Positions 1 to 8,492 are shown, counted from the first letter of the stretch. The stretch is 10,220 nt of DNA from an uncultured Oscillospiraceae bacterium (GCA_900539845.1 UQDP01000033.1:1-10220); one strand, 5' to 3'. Translations and numbers: made by a program. Notes: generated by a model from the sequence alone, not told the origin.

Positions 1-8
1 TTATATTT

Positions 9-37
9 CCCCCGGTTGAACCGGGGGTTTATTCTTT
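9..37 (+). terminator. Intrinsic hairpin terminator, probably for a gene left of the window
   Basis: A 7-bp GC-only stem (CCCCCGG / CCGGGGG, 9-15 and 21-27) encloses a TTGAA loop and is followed by TTTATTCTTT on the plus strand. The stem is strong but the U-tract is interrupted. It most likely ends a rightward gene lying outside the window. The leftward DUF4364 transcript would meet it only after the second hairpin at 55-90. Confidence 0.6.
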
Positions 38-52
38 GCTGAAGAGACAAAC

Positions 53-100
53 AAAGACCTCCGTTAAAGCCGTTCGCTTTGCGGAGGTCTAAGATTTTTT
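53..100. terminator. Long hairpin, likely bidirectional terminator downstream of the DUF4364 gene
   Basis: A 9-bp outer stem (AGACCTCCG 55-63 with CGGAGGTCT 82-90) continues through a small internal bulge into a second stem (AAAGC 66-70 with GCTTT 76-80), with CGTTC as loop. On the plus strand it is followed by AAGATTTTTT (91-100). On the minus strand it is followed by TTTGTTTG. It lies just beyond the stop codon of the leftward gene at 104-688, so ending that transcript is the main inferred role; the plus-strand T-run would also stop incoming rightward transcription. Confidence 0.7.
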
Positions 101-103
101 GCT

Positions 104-688
104 TTATTCTTCCTCTTCTTCCTGTTCAAAAAGAGAATGGATAAGATTGTTGTATATTTTTACGGGATTTGAATAGAACTGCTCTTTCACCATTTCAGCC
201 TGCGCGCTTGTCGGCAGATTGAGCGTCAGCGTCATAAAATCTTTTCCCATGTCTTTTATATGCATGGTCACTGAGTATTCGCTGCCGTCCTTTTTGATTT
301 CAACATCATTTTCTTCTCTGTATATTTCTTTTACCGCGAGTTTGGCGGAAAGCTCGATGCTTTTCTTTCTTATCGTATACGGCAGATCGTTTTCTACAAG
401 CTCCATCAAGCTTTCGCAGTTCTTGCCCGGAGAAAGAAAACCGTTTTCATTCTCTATGATAAGTCCTTTGCTTTTCAGCTTTTCAAGGGCGTTTACGGTC
501 TCAAAATAGTTCGCGATTTCACCCTCCACCAAAGTGTCGGTTAGAACCTTATCCGTAAGCCGCTCTTTTGAATTTACCACCACATAGCAAATCAATAGGT
601 TTATCTCAAGAGTCGAGCGCAGTCCGCCCTCAGAGATTCCGTATGTCAAAGCGTCGAAGTTTAAGTTTTCCTGTTCGTTACTGCTCAT
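104..688 (-). CDS. DUF4364 family protein (winged-helix-like putative regulator)
   Basis: This 194-residue protein matches my memory of the DUF4364 family of Clostridia, whose members are about 170-195 residues and have no proven function. The N-terminal third (about 10-90) has the pattern of a winged-helix DNA-binding fold: a helix near LRSTLEINLLICYVVV, a second helical pair around the YFETVNALEKLKSKGLI segment, then a short wing (ENENGFLSPG). The segment NDLPYTIRKKSIEL is typical of the family. The C-terminal half is predicted alpha/beta and ends in a run of glutamates (EQEEEEE). The start ATG (686-688 on the reverse strand) has a GAGGTG Shine-Dalgarno 5 bases upstream. It stands alone, divergent from the trmK-rqcH-isp operon, with a hairpin terminator just downstream. 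A role in transcription control is inference from fold and family. There is no signal peptide or membrane segment. Confidence 0.8.
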   Translation of the reverse strand: MSSNEQENLNFDALTYGISEGGLRSTLEINLLICYVVVNSKERLTDKVLTDTLVEGEIANYFETVNALEKLKSKGLIIENENGFLSPGKNCESLMELVENDLPYTIRKKSIELSAKLAVKEIYREENDVEIKKDGSEYSVTMHIKDMGKDFMTLTLNLPTSAQAEMVKEQFYSNPVKIYNNLIHSLFEQEEEEE

Positions 689-710
689 ATTTTCACCTCA
701 TTTGAAAAAT

Positions 711-739
711 ATATTAACATAATATCAGCTCACTTGCAA
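711..739 (-). promoter_or_regulatory. Predicted sigma-A promoter for the DUF4364 gene
   Basis: Read on the minus strand, TTGCAA (739-734) is followed after exactly 17 bases by TAATAT (716-711). The -35 matches TTGACA at 4 of 6 positions and the -10 matches TATAAT at 4 of 6, including the key A2 and T6. Transcription would start near 704, leaving a leader of about 16 bases with the GAGGTG site. The -35 hexamer is the same DNA as the -35 of the divergent promoter. Confidence 0.5.
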
Positions 740-762
740 ACTATTTTGTTTTATAATATAAT
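734..762 (+). promoter_or_regulatory. Predicted sigma-A promoter for the DUF1858-trmK-nif3-rqcH-ispDF operon
   Basis: TTGCAA (734-739), a 17-base spacer and a perfect TATAAT (757-762) form a convincing housekeeping promoter. A second overlapping TATAAT at 752-757 has only a 12-base spacer and is less likely to be used. The start would fall near 769, giving a leader of about 50 bases before the ATG at 819. No other clear promoter is seen before 5333. Confidence 0.65.
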
Positions 763-803
763 ATTTGCGTAATTTATTACACATAATTAAAAAATGAATA
801 ATG

Positions 804-810
804 AAAGAGG
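804..810 (+). promoter_or_regulatory. Ribosome binding site that decides the start of the DUF1858 gene
   Basis: AAAGAGG lies 8 bases upstream of the ATG at 819. An in-frame ATG at 801 lies before this site and has no purine-rich sequence ahead of it, so the downstream ATG is preferred. Confidence 0.7.
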
Positions 811-818
811 TAATTAAA

Positions 819-1019
819 ATGAAAGAAATAACAAAAGACACGATCATCGGCGACGTTCTTGATATTTGCCCCGAGGCTGCTCCGCTGTTTTTGGAGATCG
901 GAATGCACTGCCTTGGCTGTCCTGCGTCCAGAGGAGAAACGATTGAGCAGGCTTGCGCCGTTCATGGAAACGATCCGGACGTTTTGCTGGAAAAAGTAAA
1001 CAAGCTGCTCAATAAATAA
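819..1019 (+). CDS. DUF1858 domain-containing CxxC protein
   Basis: With the start at 819 this is a 66-residue cytosolic protein, and almost all of it is a single DUF1858 domain, the family also called hybrid-cluster-protein-associated redox disulfide domain. Seen directly: an N-terminal ITKDTIIGDVLDICPEA segment, a helix (APLFLEIGMH), then the diagnostic C31-L-G-C34 pair followed by PASRGETIEQAC and a short amphipathic C-terminal helix. Family knowledge: stand-alone members are common in Clostridia and are thought to be redox-active or to bind metal through the CxxC pair, but no reaction is established. It is the first gene of the operon and ends 3 bases before trmK, so it is probably co-expressed with tRNA modification and ribosome quality control genes. 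A functional link to them is only inferred. An 18-base-longer form starting at 801 is possible but lacks a ribosome binding site. Confidence 0.85.
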   Translation: MKEITKDTIIGDVLDICPEAAPLFLEIGMHCLGCPASRGETIEQACAVHGNDPDVLLEKVNKLLNK

Positions 1020-1022
1020 GCA

Positions 1023-1661
1023 ATGCGCAGTCTTTCTCCGCGGCTCAGTGCCGTTGCGTCTCTTGTAAGAAACGGAGCTGCTTTTGCCGATATAGGCTGT
1101 GACCATGGTTTTCTGACCGTTCATTTGCTGACAGAGGGCAGAGTGCGTTCGGCAATTGCTGCCGATATCCATGAAGGTCCGCTTTCACGCTGCCGCGAGC
1201 TGATAAAAAGGTGTTCTTTGCAGCATAAGGCGGAATGTGTGTTGTGTGACGGACTTGAAAAGGTGTCTCCCGATAAGGCGGAGGATATCGCCGTATGCGG
1301 GATGGGCGGCGAGATGATTGTTCATATACTTGAGTCCTGCGAATGGGTCAAAGACAGGGATAAGCATTTCATCTTTAATCCCATGACGCATCCTGAGATA
1401 TTAAGGGAATATCTTTGCCTGAACGGATTTGAGATAAACAGTGATATCATCGTAAGGGAAAGCAGTTATTTTTATAACGTTTTTGACGCGTATTATACCG
1501 GCGAAATAAAAGAACATCCGCGCCGGTATTATTTTCTGGGGAAGATAAATGATTTTTCACAACGCGAATACTTTGAACATCTTCTCGCATTTCTCAGAAA
1601 CAAGGAAAAAAGCGGATGTAATTATTCGGATGTAATCAAGTATATTGAGGCAAGATTATGA
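1023..1661 (+). CDS. trmK: tRNA (adenine(22)-N(1))-methyltransferase TrmK
   Basis: TrmK (B. subtilis YqfN) transfers a methyl group from S-adenosylmethionine to N1 of A22 in the D-loop of tRNAs. The 212-residue length fits the family (about 215-240). Visible motifs: the SAM-binding glycine loop ADIGCDHGFL at 22-31, the acidic residue ending the second strand (AADIHEGPL, D48), CDGLEKV at 75-81, the family signature CGMGGEM at 92-98, and NPMTHPEILREYL at 119-131, matching the usual N/QP...LR..L segment. The C-terminal part, about 160-212, is helical and fits the family's coiled-coil tail. No Shine-Dalgarno is evident; the ATG follows the DUF1858 stop by 3 bases, suggesting translational coupling. 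The TGA overlaps the ATG of the nif3-type gene by 4 bases. The trmK-nif3 pairing is conserved as yqfN-yqfO in Bacillus, which supports both calls. Confidence 0.93.
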   Translation: MRSLSPRLSAVASLVRNGAAFADIGCDHGFLTVHLLTEGRVRSAIAADIHEGPLSRCRELIKRCSLQHKAECVLCDGLEKVSPDKAEDIAVCGMGGEMIVHILESCEWVKDRDKHFIFNPMTHPEILREYLCLNGFEINSDIIVRESSYFYNVFDAYYTGEIKEHPRRYYFLGKINDFSQREYFEHLLAFLRNKEKSGCNYSDVIKYIEARL

Positions 1662-2407
1662 CAACCGTTAAAGATATTTATAACTACATAGATAATGCCG
1701 CGCCGTTTTCAACGCAGGAGGAATGGGATAATGCCGGTCTGCTTGTCGGCTGCGCTGATGATTGCGTTACCAAGGCGGTAATGGCTCTGGACGTAACAAA
1801 GGAAGTTGTGTCCCTGGCAGCCGAAGCCGGCGCACAGCTTATTATTTCACACCACCCGATTATTTTCAATCCCGTAAAACGCCTTATGAAGGGCACTGCG
1901 CTTTATAAGTGCGTTCAATACGGAATTTCCGTTATTTCGGCGCATACGAATTTCGACCGCGCACCGTTGGGGATCAATACAAACCTTTGTAAAAGACTTT
2001 CTCTGAAAAATGTAAAACCGATAGACGGAACTTTTATTGTTACAGGTGAACTCGATAAGAAAATGCAGGCGTCTGATTTTGCGCGGTTTGCCGCAGAGAC
2101 TCTTCAGGTCAGCGGCCTTAGATATACCGATTCCGAAAAGCCCATCAGGACCGTTGCCGTCGGCGGCGGTGCCTGTGAGGAGTATCTGCCTCAGGCTATG
2201 CAGCTTGCCGACTGCTTTTTAACTGGCGATATGAAATATCATGTGATGCTTGAAGCGGCTGAGGAGGGCTTCTGCGTTATTAGTGCCGGGCATTATGAAA
2301 CGGAGTCGGAATCTTTCCTGATGCTGCGCGACCAGATCTCAAAGGCGTTTCCCGATGTTGAATTTATACGCGGCAATCAGAAAAATCCCGTAATGGCGGT
2401 GTTGTAA
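1658..2407 (+). CDS. Nif3-like dinuclear metal center protein, short form
   Basis: This 249-residue protein belongs to the Nif3/YbgI/YqfO family, often labelled GTP cyclohydrolase 1 type 2 homolog. Family members form hexameric toroids with a two-metal site; the physiological reaction is not settled. Seen here: EEWDNAGLLVG at 21-31, the metal-ligand segment SHHPIIF with H65 and H66, SAHTNFD with H96 and D100, and the C-terminal GHYETE with H212 and E216. This equals the full ligand set known from E. coli YbgI. At about 250 residues it is the short form, without the PII/CutA1-like insert found in B. subtilis YqfO (about 370 residues). The start has GAGG 7 bases upstream, inside the end of trmK, and the stop overlaps the next ATG by one base (TAATG). 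Context beside trmK matches Bacillus and hints at an RNA- or cofactor-related role, which is inference. Confidence 0.9.
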   Translation: MTTVKDIYNYIDNAAPFSTQEEWDNAGLLVGCADDCVTKAVMALDVTKEVVSLAAEAGAQLIISHHPIIFNPVKRLMKGTALYKCVQYGISVISAHTNFDRAPLGINTNLCKRLSLKNVKPIDGTFIVTGELDKKMQASDFARFAAETLQVSGLRYTDSEKPIRTVAVGGGACEEYLPQAMQLADCFLTGDMKYHVMLEAAEEGFCVISAGHYETESESFLMLRDQISKAFPDVEFIRGNQKNPVMAVL

Positions 2408-4089
2408 TGGCGCTTGACGGTATTTTTCTTTATCATTTAAAAAACGAGATATCCGCCTTTGCGGTCGGGGCAAGGGTAGAAAAAATACATCAGCCTTCAA
2501 AAGAAGAGCTGCTGTTTTCAATTCGCTCAAGAGAGGGGGCAAGAAAGCTTCTCCTCTCCTGCCGTGCGGATACGGCGGGTATTTATTTCACTGATTATCC
2601 TGTAGAAAATCCTTCAAAGCCCCCGATGCTCTGCATGCTCCTAAGAAAGCACCTTTCGGGAGCTAAAATACTTGCGTTTGAGCAGGACGGTCTGGAGCGT
2701 ATCGTCAGAATCAAAATGCAGGCGGTAAATGAACTCGGCGACCTTGTTTCGTACACGCTTGCAGTTGAGATAATGGGCAGATACAGCAATATCATCCTTA
2801 TTGACCAAAACGGAAAGATTGTAGACGCTCTTCGAAGGGTAGATGAGGGGAAATCGCACGTTCGCACGGTTTTGCCGGGTGAAGAATATGTGTCTCCGCC
2901 TGCGCAGGATAAGCTGAATGTTTTTACCGATGATATCGAAGCAATTAAAAACCGAATTCATTTATCTCACAAAAATCCTGCAAGCGCTTTTCAAAATGCT
3001 GTTATGGGTGTTTCCCCGATCGTATGCCGCGAATATGAAAACGGCGTTTCACTTGAAATGATCAAAGAATACGCGCTTGCTCCGCAGCCGACCGTTGTGA
3101 TCACGGATAAGCCTGTCGATTTTGCGTTTATGCCCGTAACGCAGTACGGGGATCTTGCCGAAATCAGACGTTTCGGCACGTTTTCTCAAGCGCTCGACTA
3201 TTTTTATCATGAGCGAGTCAGGGCGGACAGGATCAGACAACGTTCGGGCGAGCTTTTCAAAACGATTTCAAACCTTCAGGAAAGAGCGGTACGAAAAGCC
3301 CTGAACAGACAGAATGAACTGAAAGAGTGCAGGGATAAAGATAAGTATAAGATATACGGCGATCTGATTACCGCGAATCAGTACGCGTTGCAAAAAGGTT
3401 CCATGTATTATGAGGTTCAAAACTATTATGAGAATAATGATCCGATACGCATTCCTGCCGACCCTGCGCTGACCCCTGTTCAGAACGCACAAAAGTATTA
3501 TAAGGAATACAGAAAAAAGCAGACTGCCGAATCAAAGCTGAATAACTTTATATCACAGGCGCTTTCGGAGGCAAAATATCTTGATACCGTTGCCGATTCT
3601 CTTTCCAGAGCAGAGACGGACAGCGAAATAACCGCCATTAAAGAAGAACTTGTTCAAACAGGCTTTTTGAAACGCAAAACGGCAGTTAAGGAGAAAAGTG
3701 TAAAAACACTCAAGCCACTTGAGTTCGAAAGCGCACAGGGCTTCAGGATACTTGTGGGCAGAAATAACGTTATGAATGACAGGCTTACACTGAAAACCGC
3801 CTCGAATCGAGACCTTTGGTTTCACGTAAAGGACGGTGCCGGTTCACATGTCATCGTTAAATACGACGGACGTGAATTTACGGACGCGCTGATTCGGGAA
3901 GCTGCGATGCTTGCCGCTCATAACAGCAAGGCAAAGGCGTCATCTAATGTGGCTGTGGATTACACAGTTGTAAAAAATGTCAAAAAACCAAACGGCGCAA
4001 AGCCCGGGATGGTTATTTACGATAACTATAAAACGGAATATGTTACTCCGAATACCGCTGAACTGGAAAGGATAAAAAGAATTGTTTAA
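2407..4089 (+). CDS. rqcH: RqcH/NFACT-family ribosome quality control protein (Fibronectin-binding protein A family)
   Basis: RqcH (eukaryotic NEMF/Rqc2 homolog) binds obstructed 50S subunits carrying peptidyl-tRNA and recruits tRNA-Ala to add C-terminal alanine tails that mark the stalled chain for degradation. Older annotations call the family fibronectin-binding protein A, from the streptococcal surface activity. The 560 residues fit (B. subtilis about 570). Order of parts: NFACT-N at 1 to about 180 with LHxLKNE-like start (YHLKNE), MLLRKHL at 77-83 and EIMGRYSNIIL at 121-131; a helix-hairpin-helix region (about 180-260); a long charged coiled coil (about 265-430, rich in K, E, Q and R); and NFACT-R with WFHVKDGAGSHVIV from W471 and AKPGMVIYDNYKTEYVTP near the end. 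The residue pair aligned with the catalytically important D97-R98 of B. subtilis RqcH reads E97-R98. No signal peptide. Translation probably restarts at TAATG, with only a weak GGCGGTG site upstream. Confidence 0.93.
   Translation: MALDGIFLYHLKNEISAFAVGARVEKIHQPSKEELLFSIRSREGARKLLLSCRADTAGIYFTDYPVENPSKPPMLCMLLRKHLSGAKILAFEQDGLERIVRIKMQAVNELGDLVSYTLAVEIMGRYSNIILIDQNGKIVDALRRVDEGKSHVRTVLPGEEYVSPPAQDKLNVFTDDIEAIKNRIHLSHKNPASAFQNAVMGVSPIVCREYENGVSLEMIKEYALAPQPTVVITDKPVDFAFMPVTQYGDLAEIRRFGTFSQALDYFYHERVRADRIRQRSGELFKTISNLQERAVRKALNRQNELKECRDKDKYKIYGDLITANQYALQKGSMYYEVQNYYENNDPIRIPADPALTPVQNAQKYYKEYRKKQTAESKLNNFISQALSEAKYLDTVADSLSRAETDSEITAIKEELVQTGFLKRKTAVKEKSVKTLKPLEFESAQGFRILVGRNNVMNDRLTLKTASNRDLWFHVKDGAGSHVIVKYDGREFTDALIREAAMLAAHNSKAKASSNVAVDYTVVKNVKKPNGAKPGMVIYDNYKTEYVTPNTAELERIKRIV
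4065..4072 (+). promoter_or_regulatory. Ribosome binding site supporting a TTG start for ispD
   Basis: GGAAAGGA ends 9 bases before the TTG at 4082. No ATG or GTG lies in frame before the conserved IspD N-terminus, so this site and the conserved [10 protein letters not shown] segment decide for the TTG. Confidence 0.65.
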
Positions 4090-4771
4090 CGTAGCTGTTA
4101 TTCTTGCCGCCGGAAACGGCACAAGAATGGGTGTGGACAAAAGCAAGCTGCTGCTTGAAATCGGCGGCAGGACCGTCATAGAAAGAACGGTTTCCGTCTT
4201 TGAGAATATGGCAGAGGTGGATGAGATCATAGTTGTATGCCGTGAATGTGATTTTGAAACCTTTTCAAAACTGCTTCCCGGTGAAAATATAACCTTTGTT
4301 ATCGGAGGCGAAACACGTCAGCAAAGCGTTAAAAACGCTGTGGACACGATTGACGAATGCGATTATATCATTATCCATGACGGCGCGCGTCCGCTGATAA
4401 GGCAGGACACAGTCATCAGAACGCTGGATAAAGCACAGACCGATAAAGCGGCGGCTGTCGGTGTTTACGTCAAGGATACAATCAAGCTTGTTGACGATGA
4501 CTTGAATATAGCCGGAACGCCGAATAGAAAATATCTCGTATCCATCCAGACCCCGCAGATCTTTGATTTTTCTCTGTATAAGGCTTCGCTTGAAAAAGCG
4601 GTAAAGCAGGGGAAGGATTACACAGACGATTGCCAGCTGATAGAAAACTTCGGGGCGAAGGTCAGCGTTGTGCTCGGAGAGTATGATAATATCAAGATAA
4701 CAACGAAAAGCGATATACCGCTTGCCGGAAGTCTGCTTGAAATGCGGAAAGGAGAAACGGCAGATGAGTGA
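4082..4771 (+). CDS. ispD: 2-C-methyl-D-erythritol 4-phosphate cytidylyltransferase IspD
   Basis: IspD joins CTP and methylerythritol 4-phosphate to give CDP-methylerythritol and pyrophosphate, the third step of the non-mevalonate isoprenoid pathway, in the cytosol. Its 229 residues match the family length. Visible signatures: the nucleotide-binding loop [10 protein letters not shown] at 8-17, with lysines K20 and K22 where most homologs have [15 protein letters not shown] at 75-86; [10 protein letters not shown] at 97-106 with the conserved D100 and R103; VKDTIK at 130-135; R149 followed by [19 protein letters not shown] at 180-188; and the C-terminal [10 protein letters not shown] with K205. 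It starts with TTG, overlapping the rqcH stop by 8 bases, behind a GGAAAGGA site. It overlaps ispF by 8 bases. The K-S-K in place of P-K-Q is the only noticeable deviation from the usual motif. Confidence 0.93.
   Translation: MFNVAVILAAGNGTRMGVDKSKLLLEIGGRTVIERTVSVFENMAEVDEIIVVCRECDFETFSKLLPGENITFVIGGETRQQSVKNAVDTIDECDYIIIHDGARPLIRQDTVIRTLDKAQTDKAAAVGVYVKDTIKLVDDDLNIAGTPNRKYLVSIQTPQIFDFSLYKASLEKAVKQGKDYTDDCQLIENFGAKVSVVLGEYDNIKITTKSDIPLAGSLLEMRKGETADE
4748..4754 (+). promoter_or_regulatory. Ribosome binding site that decides the ispF start
   Basis: AAAGGAG lies 9 bases upstream of the ATG at 4764. A longer reading from TTG at 4722 would add 14 residues before the conserved IspF N-terminus and has no comparable site, so 4764 is chosen. 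Confidence 0.85.
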
Positions 4772-5246
4772 TATAAGAATCGGGCACGGTTATGATGTTC
4801 ACCGCTTTGAAAAGGGCAGAAAGTGCATCATCGGCGGAGTTGATATTCCCTGCGAACTCGGTCTTCTCGGCCATTCCGATGCTGACGTATTGCTTCACGC
4901 TGTTGCTGACGCGCTGCTCGGCGCGGCAGCGCTCGGTGATATAGGAAAGCATTTTCCGGATACTTCGCCTGAGTTTGAGGGAGCGGACAGCCTTGTGCTT
5001 TTGCGAAACACTGTTGAACTGATTGGGAAAAAAGGCTATATCGTATCCAATATTGATTCAACCGTAATTGCGCAGATGCCGAAGCTTGCGCCGTATATTG
5101 ACGATATGCGCAAAAACATTTCCGCGGTCTGCGGAATTGAGAAAGACTGTGTTTCGGTAAAGGCAACCACCGAAGAAAAACTCGGATTTACCGGGGCAAA
5201 ACAGGGGATAAGCGCTCATGCTGTATGTATCATCGAAAAGGCATAA
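4764..5246 (+). CDS. ispF: 2-C-methyl-D-erythritol 2,4-cyclodiphosphate synthase IspF
   Basis: IspF cyclises CDP-methylerythritol 2-phosphate to methylerythritol cyclodiphosphate with release of CMP, the fifth step of the MEP pathway. It works as a trimer with a zinc ion at each active site. From the ATG at 4764 the protein has 160 residues, the usual size. Visible: [11 protein letters not shown] at 5-15 with metal ligands D11 and H13; [12 protein letters not shown] at 35-46 with the third metal ligand H45; [12 protein letters not shown] at 56-67; and the nucleotide-contacting [14 protein letters not shown] at 131-144. All catalytic positions are intact. The start lies inside the end of ispD (8-base overlap), the usual ispD-ispF arrangement, here as two separate proteins and not the IspDF fusion known from some proteobacteria. 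The next gene is 87 bases away, so it could be the last gene of the tightly packed operon. Confidence 0.96.
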   Translation: MSDIRIGHGYDVHRFEKGRKCIIGGVDIPCELGLLGHSDADVLLHAVADALLGAAALGDIGKHFPDTSPEFEGADSLVLLRNTVELIGKKGYIVSNIDSTVIAQMPKLAPYIDDMRKNISAVCGIEKDCVSVKATTEEKLGFTGAKQGISAHAVCIIEKA

Positions 5247-5333
5247 GCGATAGAAAAGGCAAGCAGCTCTTTTCCTGTGTTGAATTCGAATTTGTTCAAA
5301 ACAGAAATCAATCGCTGTTTAAGGAGATAAGGT

Positions 5334-6185
5334 ATGATACTGAAAACAGCCGTTTTACAGATGAAATCCTTTGCTCGGCAATACAGAAAGAACACGGATA
5401 TCGTGATCGATAAAATGAAAGAGGCGGCAGAAAATCATGCAGATATTCTTCTTTTGCCGGAATGTTTTCTGACTGGATATTATTTGCCTGTGAGCAATGA
5501 AGAAGCACTTGCGGACGATGATAAGTATATTCGGGAAATCTGTGATGCCGCCGATAAACTGAATATAGGCGTGGTGCTTACCGCTGCTTCAAAAGGCGCC
5601 ACAAAGCCGCAGAATTCAGCTTATGTTATCAGCAAGAACGGTGCTGTGCTTATGAAATATTCCAAGGTACATACCTGTGATTTTGCCGATGAAGCGTGCT
5701 TTGCAAGCGGCGATGCGTTCAGGGTCTGTGATTTTCATGGAATCAAGCTGGGTATAATGATCTGCTACGATCGGGAATATCCGGAAAGCGCACGCGTTTT
5801 GATGCTCAAGGGAGCGGAGATCATTCTTGTTCCTAATGACTGCGATATAATGAAGCCGCGTTTATGCGCGTTGTCCACCCGTGCTTACGAAAATATGGTC
5901 GGAATTGCCATGGCAAATCCCAATGGTAAAAACGCCGGAAATTCTTGTGCGTTCAGCCCGATCTGCTGGGATGAAAACGGAAACTGCGCCGATAATGTTT
6001 TGATGATGGCTGATGAAGTTACGGAAGGTATGTTTTATGCTGAGTTTGACTTGGACACGATTCGTCATTACAGGGAGCATGAGATGATGGGGAATACCTA
6101 TCGTAAAGTAAAAGCGTACGGTCCGCTTCTGAGTAAAAAAATAGAATATCCGTTTATTCGCCCCAATCAGGATGATGACGGATAA
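5334..6185 (+). CDS. Carbon-nitrogen hydrolase (nitrilase superfamily) protein
   Basis: This 283-residue cytosolic enzyme belongs to the nitrilase/CN-hydrolase superfamily, which cleaves non-peptide C-N bonds in amides, carbamoyl compounds or nitriles. The catalytic triad is visible: E43 in LLPECFLTGY (40-49), K111 in MKYSKVH (107-113) and C144 in IMICYDREYPE (141-151). Other family marks are the ASGDAF turn at 124-129 before the GIKLGIMICYD strand, and an ENMVGIAMANPNG segment near 186-198. The LPE/KxH/CYDREYPE pattern resembles omega-amidases, N-carbamoylputrescine amidases and carbamoyl-amino-acid hydrolases more than true nitrilases, but the substrate cannot be told from sequence by eye. 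The ATG has AAGGAG 7 bases upstream. It lies 87 bases after ispF with no clear promoter in the gap and is followed by a strong terminator, so it may be the last gene of the operon. Confidence 0.85.
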   Translation: MILKTAVLQMKSFARQYRKNTDIVIDKMKEAAENHADILLLPECFLTGYYLPVSNEEALADDDKYIREICDAADKLNIGVVLTAASKGATKPQNSAYVISKNGAVLMKYSKVHTCDFADEACFASGDAFRVCDFHGIKLGIMICYDREYPESARVLMLKGAEIILVPNDCDIMKPRLCALSTRAYENMVGIAMANPNGKNAGNSCAFSPICWDENGNCADNVLMMADEVTEGMFYAEFDLDTIRHYREHEMMGNTYRKVKAYGPLLSKKIEYPFIRPNQDDDG

Positions 6186-6235
6186 AAAACGAATGTTGAT
6201 TAAATATGAGCAAGTAATACTATATAATGCCGGGT

Positions 6236-6280
6236 GCCTTTATCGCATATAGATATGTGATAAAGGCGTTTTTTATTTTA
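6236..6280 (+). terminator. Strong intrinsic terminator after the carbon-nitrogen hydrolase
   Basis: GCCTTTATC (6236-6244) pairs with GATAAAGGC (6259-6267). The inner GCATA/TATGT bases extend the stem to about 15 bp with one G-U pair and a TAGA loop. GTTTTTTATTTTA follows directly. It separates the upstream operon from the heat-shock unit. Confidence 0.92.
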
Positions 6281-6324
6281 TTTCAACTTTTTGGAATAAT
6301 TTTTTGAAATATTTGTAAACACTA

Positions 6325-6352
6325 TTGACAAATGAAAAAAACTTGCTAAAAT
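6325..6352 (+). promoter_or_regulatory. groESL promoter (sigma-A type, extended -10)
   Basis: A perfect TTGACA (6325-6330) is followed after 16 bases by TAAAAT (6347-6352), preceded by TG one base upstream (TGCTAAAAT), an extended -10. Transcription should begin near 6359, inside the CIRCE element, so a repressor bound there would block initiation. Confidence 0.85.
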
Positions 6353-6357
6353 AGTAT

Positions 6358-6384
6358 TTAGCACTCGGAGGTATAGAGTGCTAA
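6358..6384 (+). promoter_or_regulatory. CIRCE operator, binding site of the HrcA repressor
   Basis: TTAGCACTC (6358-6366), nine bases, then GAGTGCTAA (6376-6384) is an exact match to the CIRCE consensus. Known role: HrcA binds it at normal temperature and represses groESL; GroEL availability keeps HrcA active, so heat stress relieves repression. hrcA itself is not in the window. The repeat would also form a hairpin at the 5' end of the mRNA. Confidence 0.97.
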
Positions 6385-6422
6385 AAGGCTGGAAACAATA
6401 TTTTACAGAGGTGAAATTTATT

Positions 6423-8365
<1,943 letters not shown>

Positions 8366-8380
8366 TAAAATATCTGCTGA

Positions 8381-8412
8381 ATCAAGCCTCCTAATGGGGG
8401 CTTGATTTTTTT
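8381..8412 (+). terminator. Intrinsic terminator of groESL
   Basis: ATCAAGCCTCC (8381-8391) pairs with GGGGGCTTGAT (8396-8406) around a TAAT loop, an 11-bp stem with one G-U pair, followed by a run of seven T. It sits 15 bases after the groEL stop. Confidence 0.93.
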
Positions 8413-8492
8413 ATGTATATTCATAACAAAACAGGGAAGTTTTAGGAGATTTTTTATTAATATAATATATACTTTTATATAAAATAATTAAA

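Noticed and set aside
777..1172. 131-residue minus-strand reading frame opposite the DUF1858 and trmK genes
   Set aside because: It overlaps two well-supported genes, has no recognisable family features and no ribosome binding site; it is a shadow frame.
4722..4763. TTG start for ispF giving 14 extra residues
   Set aside because: The conserved IspF N-terminus begins at the ATG at 4764, with AAAGGAG at proper spacing.
6196..6228. Possible promoter TTGATT ... TATAAT after the CN-hydrolase
   Set aside because: The spacer is 21 bases, too long, and any transcript would run straight into the terminator at 6236-6280.
6378..6422. Upstream GTG start for groES adding 15 residues
   Set aside because: The GTG lies in the right arm of CIRCE, and the extension is unlike any GroES. 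The ATG at 6423 has a good ribosome binding site.
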